64,000 bases of DNA from Actinomyces slackii (GTDB taxonomy: Bacteria > Actinomycetota > Actinomycetes > Actinomycetales > Actinomycetaceae), in the NCBI RefSeq assembly GCF_900637295.1, contig NZ_LR134363.1, forward strand, positions 2,604,001 through 2,668,000. Reading direction: 5' to 3'. Both the position numbers and the translations under genes were made by a program. The stretch's first letter is position 1; every line of letters begins with the position of its first letter. Shown one piece after another: positions 24,830 through 34,381 of this stretch. Under the pieces are notes generated by a model, which searched no databases, was not told the DNA's origin, and saw only the letters and a list, made by a program, of their open reading frames with translations.

Positions 24830-26035
24830 TTAGAGCCTCTCGGAGGCGATTGCCGCGCCCTGGGTCAGGGCCTCCAGCTTGGCCCAGGCGATCTGGGAGT
24901 GGACGCGCCCGCCCAGGCCGCAGTCGGTGGAGGCCACGACCCGCTCGGGGCCCACGGCCCGGGCGAAGCGCTCGATGCGGTCGGCCACGAGCTCGGGGTG
25001 CTCCAGGACATTGGTGGCGTGGCCCACCACGCCGGGGATGAGGTACTTGCCCTCGGGCAGCTCGGTGTCCTGCCAGATCCGCCACTCGTGCTCGTGGCGG
25101 GCGTTGGCGGCCTCGAAGGTCAGGCCCGCCGCGTTGACCGACAGCGCCAGGTCCACGATATGCGCGAAGCCCAGGTCGGTGGAGTGGGGTCCGTGCCACG
25201 ATCCCCAGCACACGTGGTAGCGCACCTGGGCGGGGTCGATGCCGCGCAGGGCGTGGTTGAGGGCCTCGATGCGCACCTCGGAGAAGGCCCGGTAGTCCTC
25301 CAGAGCGGGCTCGATGCGGAACTGGTCCCAGGACTCGGCCAGGTCGGGGGCGTCGATCTGGACGGTCAGGCCCGCCTGGGTGATCGCCAGGTACTCCTCG
25401 CGCAGCGCCTCGGCCCAGGCCCACACCGCGGCCTCATCGTCCTCGTAGTGGTAGTTGCCGATGCGCGCGGCCGAGGCCGGGGAGATGGAGGCGATGAAGC
25501 CCTCGGAGACGGGCTTGCCCGCCTTGTCCAGGGCTGAGGTCAGGGCGGCGATGTCGCGGGCGACGATCTCCTGGCCGGTGTAGGCCAGTTCCCCGGTGAC
25601 GGCCGGGATGACGGGCGCGGGACCGTTGGCCAGGTGGATGCCGGAGGTGGGGTCCCAGTAGGCCTCGGCGAAGGCCACCCAGTCGCGCCGGTCGGTCATG
25701 GCGTCCAGCTCGAGCTTGCCGGCCGGGGTGGGCCTGCGCGAGGCGGCAGCCTGCTCGGGGCTGATGACCTCCAGGCCGGAGAAGCGCTGGAAGCTGTAGA
25801 ACCACCAGGCCCCGTAGTCGACCTTCTCGGTCATGGCGTGGCCGTACTCGCCGTCGTTGACGATGCTCAGCCCGATCTCGGCCTGGCGGGCGACCACGGC
25901 GTCGGTCTCGGCGGTGACGACGGCGGCCAGCCCGGCGTCGTCGAGGGTTCCGGCGTGGTGGGCGGCATTGGCCTCCAGGAGCGCCTGGGTGCGGGGCAGG
26001 GAGCCGACGTGGGTGGTGCGGATGGCGGCAGACAT
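24830..26035 (-). CDS. MetE C-terminal-like cobalamin-independent methyltransferase
   Basis: The protein has 401 aa. It begins MSAAIRTTHVGSLPRTQ, and GAGAGGAC precedes this ATG. It matches only the catalytic half of MetE, like the family called methionine synthase II or epoxyalkane:CoM-transferase-like. Zinc ligands are seen in VRYHVCWGSWHG, in the Glu of the following barrel strand and in ASTDCGLGGR. A second full-length MetE is at 39058-41400, so this one probably uses another methyl donor or acceptor. It is transcribed alone, divergent from recQ. Confidence 0.88.
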   Translation of the reverse strand: MSAAIRTTHVGSLPRTQALLEANAAHHAGTLDDAGLAAVVTAETDAVVARQAEIGLSIVNDGEYGHAMTEKVDYGAWWFYSFQRFSGLEVISPEQAAASRRPTPAGKLELDAMTDRRDWVAFAEAYWDPTSGIHLANGPAPVIPAVTGELAYTGQEIVARDIAALTSALDKAGKPVSEGFIASISPASAARIGNYHYEDDEAAVWAWAEALREEYLAITQAGLTVQIDAPDLAESWDQFRIEPALEDYRAFSEVRIEALNHALRGIDPAQVRYHVCWGSWHGPHSTDLGFAHIVDLALSVNAAGLTFEAANARHEHEWRIWQDTELPEGKYLIPGVVGHATNVLEHPELVADRIERFARAVGPERVVASTDCGLGGRVHSQIAWAKLEALTQGAAIASERL

Positions 26036-26218
26036 GGGTGTCCTCTCAGACGAACGGATGCGGGGCGCGATGCGCGCAGGGTGTCGGTGGTACGGGCGTG
26101 AGGGCACGGACACTGTAGACCACGCCGCCGACCCGCCCGCGCTCCCGTCCTTCCGCCAGTGGCCCGGGCCAGGCCCCGCGTGTCGGTTGCCTGTCAGTGG
26201 CCTGTCGGTGGTCGCGGT

Positions 26219-26224
26219 TACGGT
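26219..26224 (+). promoter_or_regulatory. -10-like hexamer of recQ
   Basis: TACGGT lies 6 nt before the recQ ATG at 26231 (GGGACC between). The upstream stretch has short direct repeats of CCTGTC(A/G)GTGG. Confidence 0.45.
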
Positions 26225-26230
26225 GGGACC

Positions 26231-28852
26231 ATGAGTGAGGGCAGCAACGAGCGTCAGACCAGTGCAGCACCTGCAGCACCTGCGTCACCGCAGGCGGGTG
26301 CGATCCGCGAGCGCGCCGAGGCCGTTCTGCGCGCCCTGGTGGGGCGCGAGGATGCGCGACTGCGCGAGGACCAGTGGCGGGCCATCGAGGCGCTGGTGGT
26401 GGGGCGCCGCCGGGCCCTGGTGGTCCAGCGCACCGGCTGGGGCAAGTCGGCGGTGTACTTCGTGGCCACGGTCCTCATGCGCGAGGGCTGGTCGCAGTGG
26501 CGCCCGGGTGATCCCCCGCCGTCGGCCGGCTCGCACTCGGGGGCGGGGGCCACGGTCATCATCTCGCCTCTGCTGGCCCTCATGCGCGATCAGGTGGCGG
26601 CGGCTCGGCGGGCGGGCATCCATGCGGTGACGATGAACTCGGCCAACACCACCCAGTGGGAGCAGATCGAGCAGGAGGTGCGCCAGGGCCAGGTCGATGT
26701 TCTCCTGGTCTCCCCCGAGCGGCTGAACAATCCGGTCTTCCGCGAGGAGGTCCTGCCCCATCTGGCGGCGGGGGCCGGCCTGGTGGTGGTCGATGAGGCG
26801 CACTGCATCTCCGACTGGGGGCACGACTTCCGCCCGGACTACCGGCGCATCGCCACGCTCCTGGCGGGCCTGGGCCCGACCACCCCGGTGCTGGCCACCA
26901 CGGCCACGGCCAATGCGCGCGTGACGCAGGATGTGGCCGAGCAACTGGGCCGCCGGGGAGGCGATGGCGAGGATGCGCCGGTGGACCCGGCCGCCGAGCG
27001 CTCCGTGCCCGCGGGGAGTGGCCCCACGGCCCCTCGTGGCGCTGGGGTGCTGGTGCTGCGCGGGAGCCTGGAGCGCTCCTCCCTCCACCTGGGGGTCACG
27101 TCCCTGCCCGATTCCGCCTCCCGCCTGGCGTGGTTGACGGCCTATCTGCGCTCGGCGCGGGGAAGCGGCATCGTCTACTGCCTGACGGTCTCCTCAGCCG
27201 GTGAGGTGGCCCAGCATCTGCGTGCGGCGGGGCTGGAGGTGGCCACTTACACGGGGCAGACCGAGCCTGCTGAGCGCGAGCGGCTGGAGGAGGATCTCAA
27301 GGCCAATCGCCTCCGGGCGCTGGTGGCGACCTCGGCCCTGGGGATGGGCTTCGACAAGCCCGATCTGGCCTTCGTGGTGCATGTGGGGGCGCCCTCCTCT
27401 CCGGTGAGCTACTACCAGCAGGTGGGGCGCGCCGGGCGCGGGGTGGAGCGGGCCGAGGCCATCCTGCTGCCGGGGGCGGAGGATCGGGCCATCTGGGCGT
27501 GGTTCGGCTCCCAGGGCTTCCCGCCCCAGGAGGAGGTCCACCAGGTGCTGGGCGCTCTGGATGCCCAGCGCGAGGCCGGGGGCCCGCCGCTGTCCACGGC
27601 GGCCCTGGAGACCTCCACCTCCTTGCGGCGCTCCCGCCTGGAGCTGATGCTCAAGGTCCTGGATGTTGACGGGGCGGTGAGCAGGGTGCGCGGGGGCTGG
27701 GTCTCCACGGGCGAGCCCTGGGACTATGACGCTGAGCGCTATGCCCGGGTGGCCAGGGCCCGCGCCGATGAGGAGAGCGCCATGCTGGCCTATGAGGCGC
27801 TGGGGCGGGACCGGGCCGGTGAGGATATCGAGTGCCGCATGGCCTTCGTGCGGGCCATTCTCAATGACCCGGTCCTGGAGGCGGGGTGGCGCTGCGGGGC
27901 ATGCGATCTGTGCGGAGGGCTGGTCCTGCCCGATGCTCCCGACCAGGAGGCGGTGCTCCGGGCCCGCGAGGCGCTGGAGCGCGCGGGGGTCGAGCTGGTG
28001 GCGCGCAGGCAGTGGCCCACGGGCATGGCCCGCCTGGGCCTGCCCGAGCTCTCCGGCCGGATCGCGGCCGAGGAGCAGGCTGGTGCGGGCCTGGCGGTGG
28101 GGCGCCTGGACGGCCTGGGGATCTCGGTGGCGCTGCGCCGGCTGATGGAGCCCGCTGGTCGCCCAGTCCAGGATGGGGCGGATGCGGGCCCCGCCCCGGG
28201 GGATGGGCCTGATCATGAGGGCCGCGAGTCCTCCGGGACGCCAGGTGCTGGGCCTGTGGGGGCGGTCTCGGGCACAGGGGCCGACGGCGGCCCTGGTGCG
28301 GGCCCAGCCGACGTCGGACCTGGGCACGGGGGCACTCATGCCGCTGAGCCCGCTAAGCCCACTGAGCCCGCCGAGGCCCGGGGCGGCGGCGACGGGCTGG
28401 TGCCGGTGGAGCTGCGCGGAGCCGTTGTCGAGGTCATCGACCGGCTCGCCCAGATGATCCAGGCCGACGCGCCGACCGACGCACCGGCCAACCCACAGGC
28501 CGATGCGGCAATCGACGCGGTGGTCATCGTCGACTCGCGCTCGCGCCCCCGCCTGGTGCGCCACCTGGGTCATGCGGTGGCCTCCCGCCTGGGCTGCCGT
28601 CCCCTGGGGGCGGTGGGCGTCAGCGGGCCGGCGGGCCGTCATGATGTCAACTCGGCGACCCGGCTGGCCCATGTGGCTCGCGACCTGAGCCTGGAGGACT
28701 GGGACGCTGACCAACTCCAGGCCCTCCATGGCGCCACCGTGGTGCTTGTCGACGACTTCACCGATTCGGGGTGGACGGTGACGGTGGCCGCCGCCATGCT
28801 GCGCCGTGCCGGCGCCGCCGCCGTCCACCCCCTGGTCCTGGCCCAGCGCTGA
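26231..28852 (+). CDS. recQ: RecQ-family helicase fused to a phosphoribosyltransferase-like domain
   Basis: The protein has 873 aa. Helicase motifs: Walker A RTGWGKS (67-73), ISPLLALMRDQV, DEAH with HCISDWGHDFRPDY (188-204), ATTATAN, then the second lobe with LVATSALGMGFDKPDL and QQVGRAGRG. A Cys cluster (WRCGACDLCGG) stands where RecQ has its zinc site. Residues about 640-740 are a Gly/Pro/Ala-rich linker. The last ~130 residues resemble a type-I PRTase: AVVIVDSRSRPRLVRHLG and the PRPP loop VVLVDDFTDSGWT. It should unwind DNA 3'-5'. Helicase-PRTase fusions occur in actinobacteria, but the role of the second domain is undefined. The start ATG follows TACGGT by 6 nt. Confidence 0.9.
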   Translation: MSEGSNERQTSAAPAAPASPQAGAIRERAEAVLRALVGREDARLREDQWRAIEALVVGRRRALVVQRTGWGKSAVYFVATVLMREGWSQWRPGDPPPSAGSHSGAGATVIISPLLALMRDQVAAARRAGIHAVTMNSANTTQWEQIEQEVRQGQVDVLLVSPERLNNPVFREEVLPHLAAGAGLVVVDEAHCISDWGHDFRPDYRRIATLLAGLGPTTPVLATTATANARVTQDVAEQLGRRGGDGEDAPVDPAAERSVPAGSGPTAPRGAGVLVLRGSLERSSLHLGVTSLPDSASRLAWLTAYLRSARGSGIVYCLTVSSAGEVAQHLRAAGLEVATYTGQTEPAERERLEEDLKANRLRALVATSALGMGFDKPDLAFVVHVGAPSSPVSYYQQVGRAGRGVERAEAILLPGAEDRAIWAWFGSQGFPPQEEVHQVLGALDAQREAGGPPLSTAALETSTSLRRSRLELMLKVLDVDGAVSRVRGGWVSTGEPWDYDAERYARVARARADEESAMLAYEALGRDRAGEDIECRMAFVRAILNDPVLEAGWRCGACDLCGGLVLPDAPDQEAVLRAREALERAGVELVARRQWPTGMARLGLPELSGRIAAEEQAGAGLAVGRLDGLGISVALRRLMEPAGRPVQDGADAGPAPGDGPDHEGRESSGTPGAGPVGAVSGTGADGGPGAGPADVGPGHGGTHAAEPAKPTEPAEARGGGDGLVPVELRGAVVEVIDRLAQMIQADAPTDAPANPQADAAIDAVVIVDSRSRPRLVRHLGHAVASRLGCRPLGAVGVSGPAGRHDVNSATRLAHVARDLSLEDWDADQLQALHGATVVLVDDFTDSGWTVTVAAAMLRRAGAAAVHPLVLAQR

Positions 28853-28876
28853 GCGGCGCCGGGCCAGGCGGTGCGC

Positions 28877-30334
28877 CTAGGCGGGCTTGAGGCGGGCCAG
28901 GGTGGGCTGGACGGGGCCGCCTACGGCGCCGGGGGCCTCATCCTCCAGGTAGTACCACCAGAAGGGCGCGCCCCAGGCTCCGGGGCGCCCCAGGGCGGCC
29001 TTGGTGATGTGATCGATGACAGCGCGCCGGCCCGCGGCGACATCGGTCTTGGAGCCGAACCACCACGGTCCGCTGAGGCTGGGCCCTCCGTAGCCCAGCT
29101 CGGTCACCGCGGTGCGCGCCTTGGGGAAGGTGGCCGCCAGGGCGGACAGGACCCGATCGGCCGCGGTGCCCAGGGGATGCCACTGCGGGTAGACCGACAG
29201 GCCCACCACGTCCACCAGGCCCGCCAGCTCGCTGGCGGCCACGGCGCGCGCCGTGTTGAACACCGAGTGCTCGGCGCTGTCGAGGCCCAGCTGGTAGTAG
29301 AGGGTCAGCAGCGTGGTCGCCTTGGTCCGCTGGCGCACCGCCTTGGCGGCCCGGATGATGCGCGGCAGCGGTGAGGCGCCCAGCCAGTTGCCGCCCAGCT
29401 CATTGCCGATCTCCCAGGTCTCCAGCCCGGGCAGCCCGGTCAGCAGGGTGCTCACGCGCCGGTCCCAGGCGGCGTCGTCGAGCCCGGCCATGATCCGAGA
29501 GTCGCAGATCTGCCCCACCACGCGGATCCCCTGGGCCTGCAGGGTGGTCACGGCGCCGCGCCATTGGGCCATGGCGGCGGCGTCGCCCGGGTCCTCCACA
29601 ACGATGCGCACGGCCGTGCGCCCGGCCCCGCCCAGGCGGCCGGCCAGCCCTGAGGCCTCGGCGCTGGAGGGCGGACGGGTGAAGGTCACGCCCAGCACCG
29701 AGTCGCCCGGCGCCGTGGTGGACAGGGCCCCGTCCAGGGCGAGCTGGGCGGTGGAGGCCGACTCCAGGGCCCGCACCGCGTGCGCGCCGCGCTGGGTGGC
29801 GCTGGCGGCCTTCTGGCAGGCAGTGAGCTCTGCCCCCGTGGTGGCCCGGGCAGAGGCCAGCGCGGCGTCGGAGACCCCGGCTGCCCGGGCCTCCTGGCGC
29901 GAGTGCAGACTCCGGGCGGCGGCCTCCATCACCTCAACCTCCCCCGAGGCCGGCAGATCCACCATGAGGGCGGAGTAGCCGTGGCTCGTGGGCCAGGACA
30001 TGGTCAGGGTGCATGAGCGCCCGGTGGGCGCATCCAGGCTGATGGCGCCCGACTCGTCCTGGTAGAGGGGGGCGATGGCCACGACCTCCAGGGTGGAGGA
30101 GTCCAGGAGGGCGTCGTCGTACCCCACCTCTCCCAGGCCGTGGGACTGGATGCTGCGAACCGCTGCCAGGCCCATGGCATTGCCGTTGGCGTCGCTGAAG
30201 CGCAGGCGCAGGTGGGTGGTTCCCGCCGCCTGGGCGGCGCCGACCGGGCCGCCGCCCATCAGCGAGGCCCCCACGGTGGTGGCCCCCAGGACGGTAAGCG
30301 CCGTCCTCCTCGTTGTCCCGGGGATGCTGCTCAT
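28877..30334 (-). CDS. Tat-exported clan GH-A-like glycoside hydrolase of the polysaccharide operon
   Basis: The protein has 485 aa from the ATG at 30334, with GGAGAGGG just before it. The N-terminus is a twin-arginine signal: RRTALTVLGATTVGASLM, then Ala-rich to AQAAGTT. Residues about 45-200 are a beta-rich region followed by an Ala-rich helix. The C-terminal half is a TIM barrel with WEIGNELGGNW (Asn-Glu, the acid/base position of clan GH-A) and AVTELGYGG (a candidate nucleophile Glu). It should cleave or trim an exported glycan. It is the last gene of the six-gene operon, 58 nt after the deacetylase-like gene. Confidence 0.78.
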   Translation of the reverse strand: MSSIPGTTRRTALTVLGATTVGASLMGGGPVGAAQAAGTTHLRLRFSDANGNAMGLAAVRSIQSHGLGEVGYDDALLDSSTLEVVAIAPLYQDESGAISLDAPTGRSCTLTMSWPTSHGYSALMVDLPASGEVEVMEAAARSLHSRQEARAAGVSDAALASARATTGAELTACQKAASATQRGAHAVRALESASTAQLALDGALSTTAPGDSVLGVTFTRPPSSAEASGLAGRLGGAGRTAVRIVVEDPGDAAAMAQWRGAVTTLQAQGIRVVGQICDSRIMAGLDDAAWDRRVSTLLTGLPGLETWEIGNELGGNWLGASPLPRIIRAAKAVRQRTKATTLLTLYYQLGLDSAEHSVFNTARAVAASELAGLVDVVGLSVYPQWHPLGTAADRVLSALAATFPKARTAVTELGYGGPSLSGPWWFGSKTDVAAGRRAVIDHITKAALGRPGAWGAPFWWYYLEDEAPGAVGGPVQPTLARLKPA

Positions 30335-30392
30335 GTCGCCCTCTCCCGCGTGATGCGCATCTGACGGAGTGGTCATGATCCCATTGTCTCCT

Positions 30393-32342
30393 TCACTTCA
30401 ACTGGCCGGCGGGCACGAAGGTGTAGCCCAGGCCCTTGATGCCGGTGACGATGGCCTTGAGCTCGGAGAGCGGGTAGTAGGGGTGGAAGAAGAAGCTCGC
30501 CGTGGCGTGGGTCCCCACCAGGTTGGCCCGGGCGGCGTCCACGACGTCGGCGGCCAGGCGGGGCGGGTGCTGGTTGGCGGCCTCCGGCTCGTAGTTGCCC
30601 AGGTTCTCGGGAAGCACCCGGGTGCCGTAGGGGTCGTTGACCGCGTAGGGGAAGAACTGGCCGTAGTAGTCGTGGGGCCCGGCCGTGGTCCTGGTCAGGG
30701 TGCCGGCGTAGAGGAGCTCGCGCTCATAGCGCACCTTGTACTCCTCGCCGATGCCCGCATAGGCCTCCCGGGTGGCCGAGTAGTGGGGGGTCTCGAAGAT
30801 TCTGGGCTTGCCCAGGCCCACCTCCTTGAAGATGTCCCGGCCCTGCTCCACGCGGTCCTCGGCCCAGTCCTTGTCCGTGCCCGGCAGGGCGCCGCCGATC
30901 TGCACCCAGGAGTTCTGCGCGCAGGCGACCTGGGGGGCGTTGCGGTCATTGGTCTGGGTGCACCAGGAGCGGATGAACTCGAAGTCGTCGGTGGAGACCT
31001 CGTTGTAGGGGTTGTCCAGGGAGTCGAACTGGTGGGTGGTGCCGTGCTGGATGATGGTGCCGCCCTTGGCCTGGGCGTCCTTGAGGACCGCGACCAGCTC
31101 GGGGGCATCGTGCAGGGTCCGGTACTGGGCCACGCCCCCGTTGTCCACGCCCTTGGGGTTGCTGTAGATGGGGACCACCGCCAGCTGGAAGGGCACCTGC
31201 TCGGAGTACAGGTAGTCCACGATGGCCTGGAGCTCGGCGGGATCGCTGTCGGGGCTGATGTCCTCCAGGCGCACCGCGGCCTGGCGGAACTCGGCGGCAC
31301 CGGGCTGCAGGACGTCGACGAGGATGTCGGCCACCGCGATGTAGCGGTCGTGCTCACCCAGGTAGGTCAGGGGAACCTCGCCGATGTAGGTCAGTCCCGA
31401 GGAGGCGATGGCCCAGGGGAAGGAGTTCCCCTGGGTCTGGGCGATGGGCTCGCAGGCCTTGGCCGCGCCGTCGGGCCCGGAGCACTGGGCCTGGCCCAGG
31501 ACGGTGACCGCCTCGGGGTTGGTGATATGCGGGGCGATGATGCCCGAGGTGTTGAGCTCGTTGCGCTTCAGGGAGGCGCCGTTGTACGTGATCTGGGTGA
31601 CGTGGTCCGCGGAGTCGATGTAGGAGGTGGCCGCATCCCAGCCGTAGCGCTGGATGAAGGCGGCGCGGTCGGCCTCGGTGCGGGTGAGCTGCCAGATGTT
31701 GAAGCCCGACCACAGCACGGGGACGTCACCGGTCAGCACGTCATCGATGAAGCCGCGCGGCAGGGGCTCGTCATAGGTGGAGCCGGTGTAGATGACATTG
31801 GTGAATCGGCCCGCCAGTCCCGGCTGGTAGTCCTTGACCGGCATGGCGGTCACCCGCCCCGAGTGGCTGGCCAGGGTGCCCATGGCCAGGGCGTAGTACT
31901 CCCCCAGGGTCGGTGTGGGGCCGGTGGTGTCGAACAGGACCAGGGTGGTGGCCGGACCGGCCTTCTTGTTGGAGAAGCTCACCGCGCTCTTGGGCACCTT
32001 GGGCGGGTTGACGCCCAGATCGCGCAGGGCCGGCTGCGCAGCCGGCTGGGGGGCGACCGGGGCCTGGAGATCGACCTGCGCCTGCTCATCGAGCTCCAGG
32101 GGCAGGACCTCCTGGGCGGCGGCCTCAGGCTCGGGCGGGGCGGGCAGGGGCGCATCGGGCGCCCCGGCCAGGCCGGCCTGCTCCTGCTCGGGCTCGGCCT
32201 GCGCCGGGGGCGAGACGGGCAGAGCCGCGCCCAGGGCGGTGGCCAGGCAGGCGGCCAGGGCCAGCAGGGCGGTTCGACTCCGCGCGCGTGCGCGGGCGCG
32301 CTCCGACCTGGGGCGCGCGGGGCTCAGGGGTGCGGTGCTCAT
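30393..32342 (-). CDS. DUF2334 polysaccharide deacetylase-like exported protein
   Basis: The protein has 649 aa. A signal peptide (TALLALAACLATALGAAL, cleavage near AQAEP) is followed by a Pro/Glu linker to about residue 110. The C-terminal 350 residues match DUF2334: VRLEDISPDSDPAELQAIVD, LAVVPIYSNP, IIQHGTTHQFDS and ATASFFFHPYYPL give the Asp and His residues expected in a carbohydrate-esterase-4-like metal site. The preceding ~200 residues resemble a flavodoxin/GATase-like domain (NVIYTGSTYDEPLP, PVLWSGFNIWQL). The start overlaps the wecB stop by 4 nt. It probably removes acetyl groups from the exported amino-sugar polymer. Confidence 0.82.
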   Translation of the reverse strand: MSTAPLSPARPRSERARARARSRTALLALAACLATALGAALPVSPPAQAEPEQEQAGLAGAPDAPLPAPPEPEAAAQEVLPLELDEQAQVDLQAPVAPQPAAQPALRDLGVNPPKVPKSAVSFSNKKAGPATTLVLFDTTGPTPTLGEYYALAMGTLASHSGRVTAMPVKDYQPGLAGRFTNVIYTGSTYDEPLPRGFIDDVLTGDVPVLWSGFNIWQLTRTEADRAAFIQRYGWDAATSYIDSADHVTQITYNGASLKRNELNTSGIIAPHITNPEAVTVLGQAQCSGPDGAAKACEPIAQTQGNSFPWAIASSGLTYIGEVPLTYLGEHDRYIAVADILVDVLQPGAAEFRQAAVRLEDISPDSDPAELQAIVDYLYSEQVPFQLAVVPIYSNPKGVDNGGVAQYRTLHDAPELVAVLKDAQAKGGTIIQHGTTHQFDSLDNPYNEVSTDDFEFIRSWCTQTNDRNAPQVACAQNSWVQIGGALPGTDKDWAEDRVEQGRDIFKEVGLGKPRIFETPHYSATREAYAGIGEEYKVRYERELLYAGTLTRTTAGPHDYYGQFFPYAVNDPYGTRVLPENLGNYEPEAANQHPPRLAADVVDAARANLVGTHATASFFFHPYYPLSELKAIVTGIKGLGYTFVPAGQLK

Positions 32343-33535
32343 GAGGCCTCCTTGAGTGCGTGGGGAAGGGGTGAGAAGGCGGGCATGGCCTCGCCGCGTC
32401 CGAACAGGGCCGCTGTGGCCGCCAGGATGCGACGGCAGGCCAGGCCGTCCCCGTAGGGGTTGGCCGCCTGGGCCATGGCGGCGTACTGGGCGGGATCGGT
32501 CAGGAGGGCCGAGACCCTCTCGACGATCCGCTCCTCATCGGGGCCGACCAGCTCGGCCACTCCGAAGTCCACCGCCTCGGGGCGCTCGGTGTTGTCGCGC
32601 ATGACCAGGACGGGCTTGGACAGGGCGGGGGCCTCCTCCTGGACCCCTCCCGAATCGGTGAGCACGATGGAGGCCCGGTTCATCAGGGCGCAGAAGGCCC
32701 CGTACTCCACCGGGTCGGTCCACACCACGTTGTCGATGCCCTCGATCTGGGGCAGCAGGTCCTGGCGGACGCGGGGGTTGCGATGGACCGGCAGGGCGAA
32801 GAGGACGTCGGGGTGGGCGCGCGCCAGACGGGCCACGGCCCGCCCGATGGACCGCATCGGCTCGCCCCAGGACTCCCGGCGGTGGGCGGTGACCAGCACC
32901 ATGCGCCGATGCGGGTCGGACAGGGCGGCCGCCAGGGCCTCATCGGGCGCGGGCACCTGGCGGCGCACCGCCTCGAGCAGCGCGTCGATCACCGTGTTGC
33001 CGGTGACGACCACCCGGGCCTCCTCAATGCTCTCCCGCAGGAGGTTGTCGCGGCTGGTCTGCGTGGGGCACAGGTGCAGGGCGGCGATCTGGGAGACCAG
33101 GCGGCGGTTGGCCTCCTCGGGGAAGGGCGAGGTGATGTCCCCGGTGCGCAGGCCCGCCTCGACGTGCAGGACGGGCACGCCGTGGTAGAAGGCCGCGAGC
33201 GCCGCGGCGAAGGCGGAGGTCGTGTCTCCCTGGACGACCACGGCGTCGGGGGCGTGCTCCTCCAGGGCGGCGCCGACTCCCTGGAGGCACCGGGTGGTGA
33301 TCTGGGTCAGGCTCTGGCCGGGGGCGTGGATATCAAGATCCGTATCGGGGGCGATGCCGAAGAAGTCATGGACCTGGTCGAGCATCTCGCGGTGCTGGCC
33401 GGTCACGACGACGATGGGGGTGAATCCCTCGTCCTGGCGCATCGCCTCGACCAGGGGGGCCAGTTTGATCGCCTCGGGGCGCGTGCCGTAGACGAGCATG
33501 ACCCGCAGGGGCCGGCTCGGGATCGGGGCTGTCAT
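32339..33535 (-). CDS. wecB: UDP-N-acetylglucosamine 2-epimerase (non-hydrolysing)
   Basis: The protein has 398 aa. Family landmarks: LVYGTRPEAIKLAPLVEAM, TGQHREMLDQV, VVQGDTTSAFAAALAAFY, VEAGLRTGD, TGNTVIDALLEA, VTAHRRESWGEPM and TDSGGVQEEAP. It makes UDP-ManNAc from UDP-GlcNAc in the cytosol. Its placement between the synthase and the deacetylase genes says the operon needs UDP-ManNAc as precursor. It is coupled to the downstream gene by a 4-nt overlap. Confidence 0.95.
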   Translation of the reverse strand: MTAPIPSRPLRVMLVYGTRPEAIKLAPLVEAMRQDEGFTPIVVVTGQHREMLDQVHDFFGIAPDTDLDIHAPGQSLTQITTRCLQGVGAALEEHAPDAVVVQGDTTSAFAAALAAFYHGVPVLHVEAGLRTGDITSPFPEEANRRLVSQIAALHLCPTQTSRDNLLRESIEEARVVVTGNTVIDALLEAVRRQVPAPDEALAAALSDPHRRMVLVTAHRRESWGEPMRSIGRAVARLARAHPDVLFALPVHRNPRVRQDLLPQIEGIDNVVWTDPVEYGAFCALMNRASIVLTDSGGVQEEAPALSKPVLVMRDNTERPEAVDFGVAELVGPDEERIVERVSALLTDPAQYAAMAQAANPYGDGLACRRILAATAALFGRGEAMPAFSPLPHALKEAS

Positions 33536-33670
33536 GTGTTCTCCTCATTGGGAAGGGTGTGGGGCCGGCGGCCTGGGTGGGTCGCCGGTGTGCCTGATCG
33601 GCACGGGGAGAGGTGGTGGTCGGTGAGGCGGGCTCCTTGCTGTGATCGGGTGCGGCGGGCGGGGCGGCGC

Positions 33671-34381
33671 CTACTCCTCGGTGCGCGTGATCGGGGTGAA
33701 GGTCACGACGGCGTCCTCGCAGTAGGCGGCCGCCGCCCCTGACATGTAGGGGGAGTCGGTGTCGGTGACGGTGGCCAGCTCCTGGCCGTCGACGGTGATG
33801 GTGAAGACGGCGCGTGAGCCGGTGGTCTCCACCCGCACCGAGGCCTCGTAGCTCGTGCCCGTCGGGAATGAGGGGGTGTCCCCCGAGGCCAGGAAGCGCT
33901 GGTACCCGGGATAGTCGGTGTCCTGCTTGGAGACCTCCCATCCGTTGGGCTTGAGGACCAGGGCGTAGAAGTGGTTGTTGTCCGTGTAGCTCCACAGCAG
34001 CCAGGCGACCTCCCAGGTGTTGGGCTTGTCGTTCTCGCGCAGCTGCTCGACGGTGGTCATCGTGGTGGAGATGGTCTGGGTGGTGTTCTGCTCGATCCTG
34101 GCTGAGGTCGACGTGGCCAGCCCGGCGTGGGTGCGGTCTGCCACGGTGGCGGCCCTGGGTGACAGGCGCAGCAGGCCGTCGGCGCAGGTGGCCTGGCCGT
34201 ACCCGTCGAAGACCACGTCCCACTGCCCGCAGTCGGCCCGGCTCATCCATCCTCCTGCCTGGCACAGGCCGGTCAGTCCCAGCACGAGGGCCAGGGCGCC
34301 GAGCACGGTGACGATGCGGCGCATGCGCCGGGGCCTGGGGCGGCCCCGGGGCTTGGGGTAGCCGGGGAGCTCAGTGGTCAT
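33671..34381 (-). CDS. Secreted concanavalin-like protein of the polysaccharide operon
   Basis: The protein has 236 aa. A basic start (RPRPRRMRR) and one hydrophobic segment (IVTVLGALALVLGLTGLC) act as signal peptide or anchor; Cys38 at its end is not a clean lipobox. The rest is all-beta and resembles a concanavalin A-like/laminin-G fold: WDVVFDGYGQA, TWEVAWLLWSYTDNNHFYAL, VRVETTGSRAVFTITVDGQE. Such folds bind or cut glycans; no catalytic residues are evident, so glycan binding is the safer guess. The ATG overlaps the stop of the GT2 gene by 4 nt. Confidence 0.7.
   Translation of the reverse strand: MTTELPGYPKPRGRPRPRRMRRIVTVLGALALVLGLTGLCQAGGWMSRADCGQWDVVFDGYGQATCADGLLRLSPRAATVADRTHAGLATSTSARIEQNTTQTISTTMTTVEQLRENDKPNTWEVAWLLWSYTDNNHFYALVLKPNGWEVSKQDTDYPGYQRFLASGDTPSFPTGTSYEASVRVETTGSRAVFTITVDGQELATVTDTDSPYMSGAAAAYCEDAVVTFTPITRTEE

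Noticed and set aside
30369..32456. Open frame of 695 codons antisense to the DUF2334 gene
   Set aside because: Its composition is a shadow of the minus-strand gene; the real gene has a signal peptide, family motifs and coupled neighbours.
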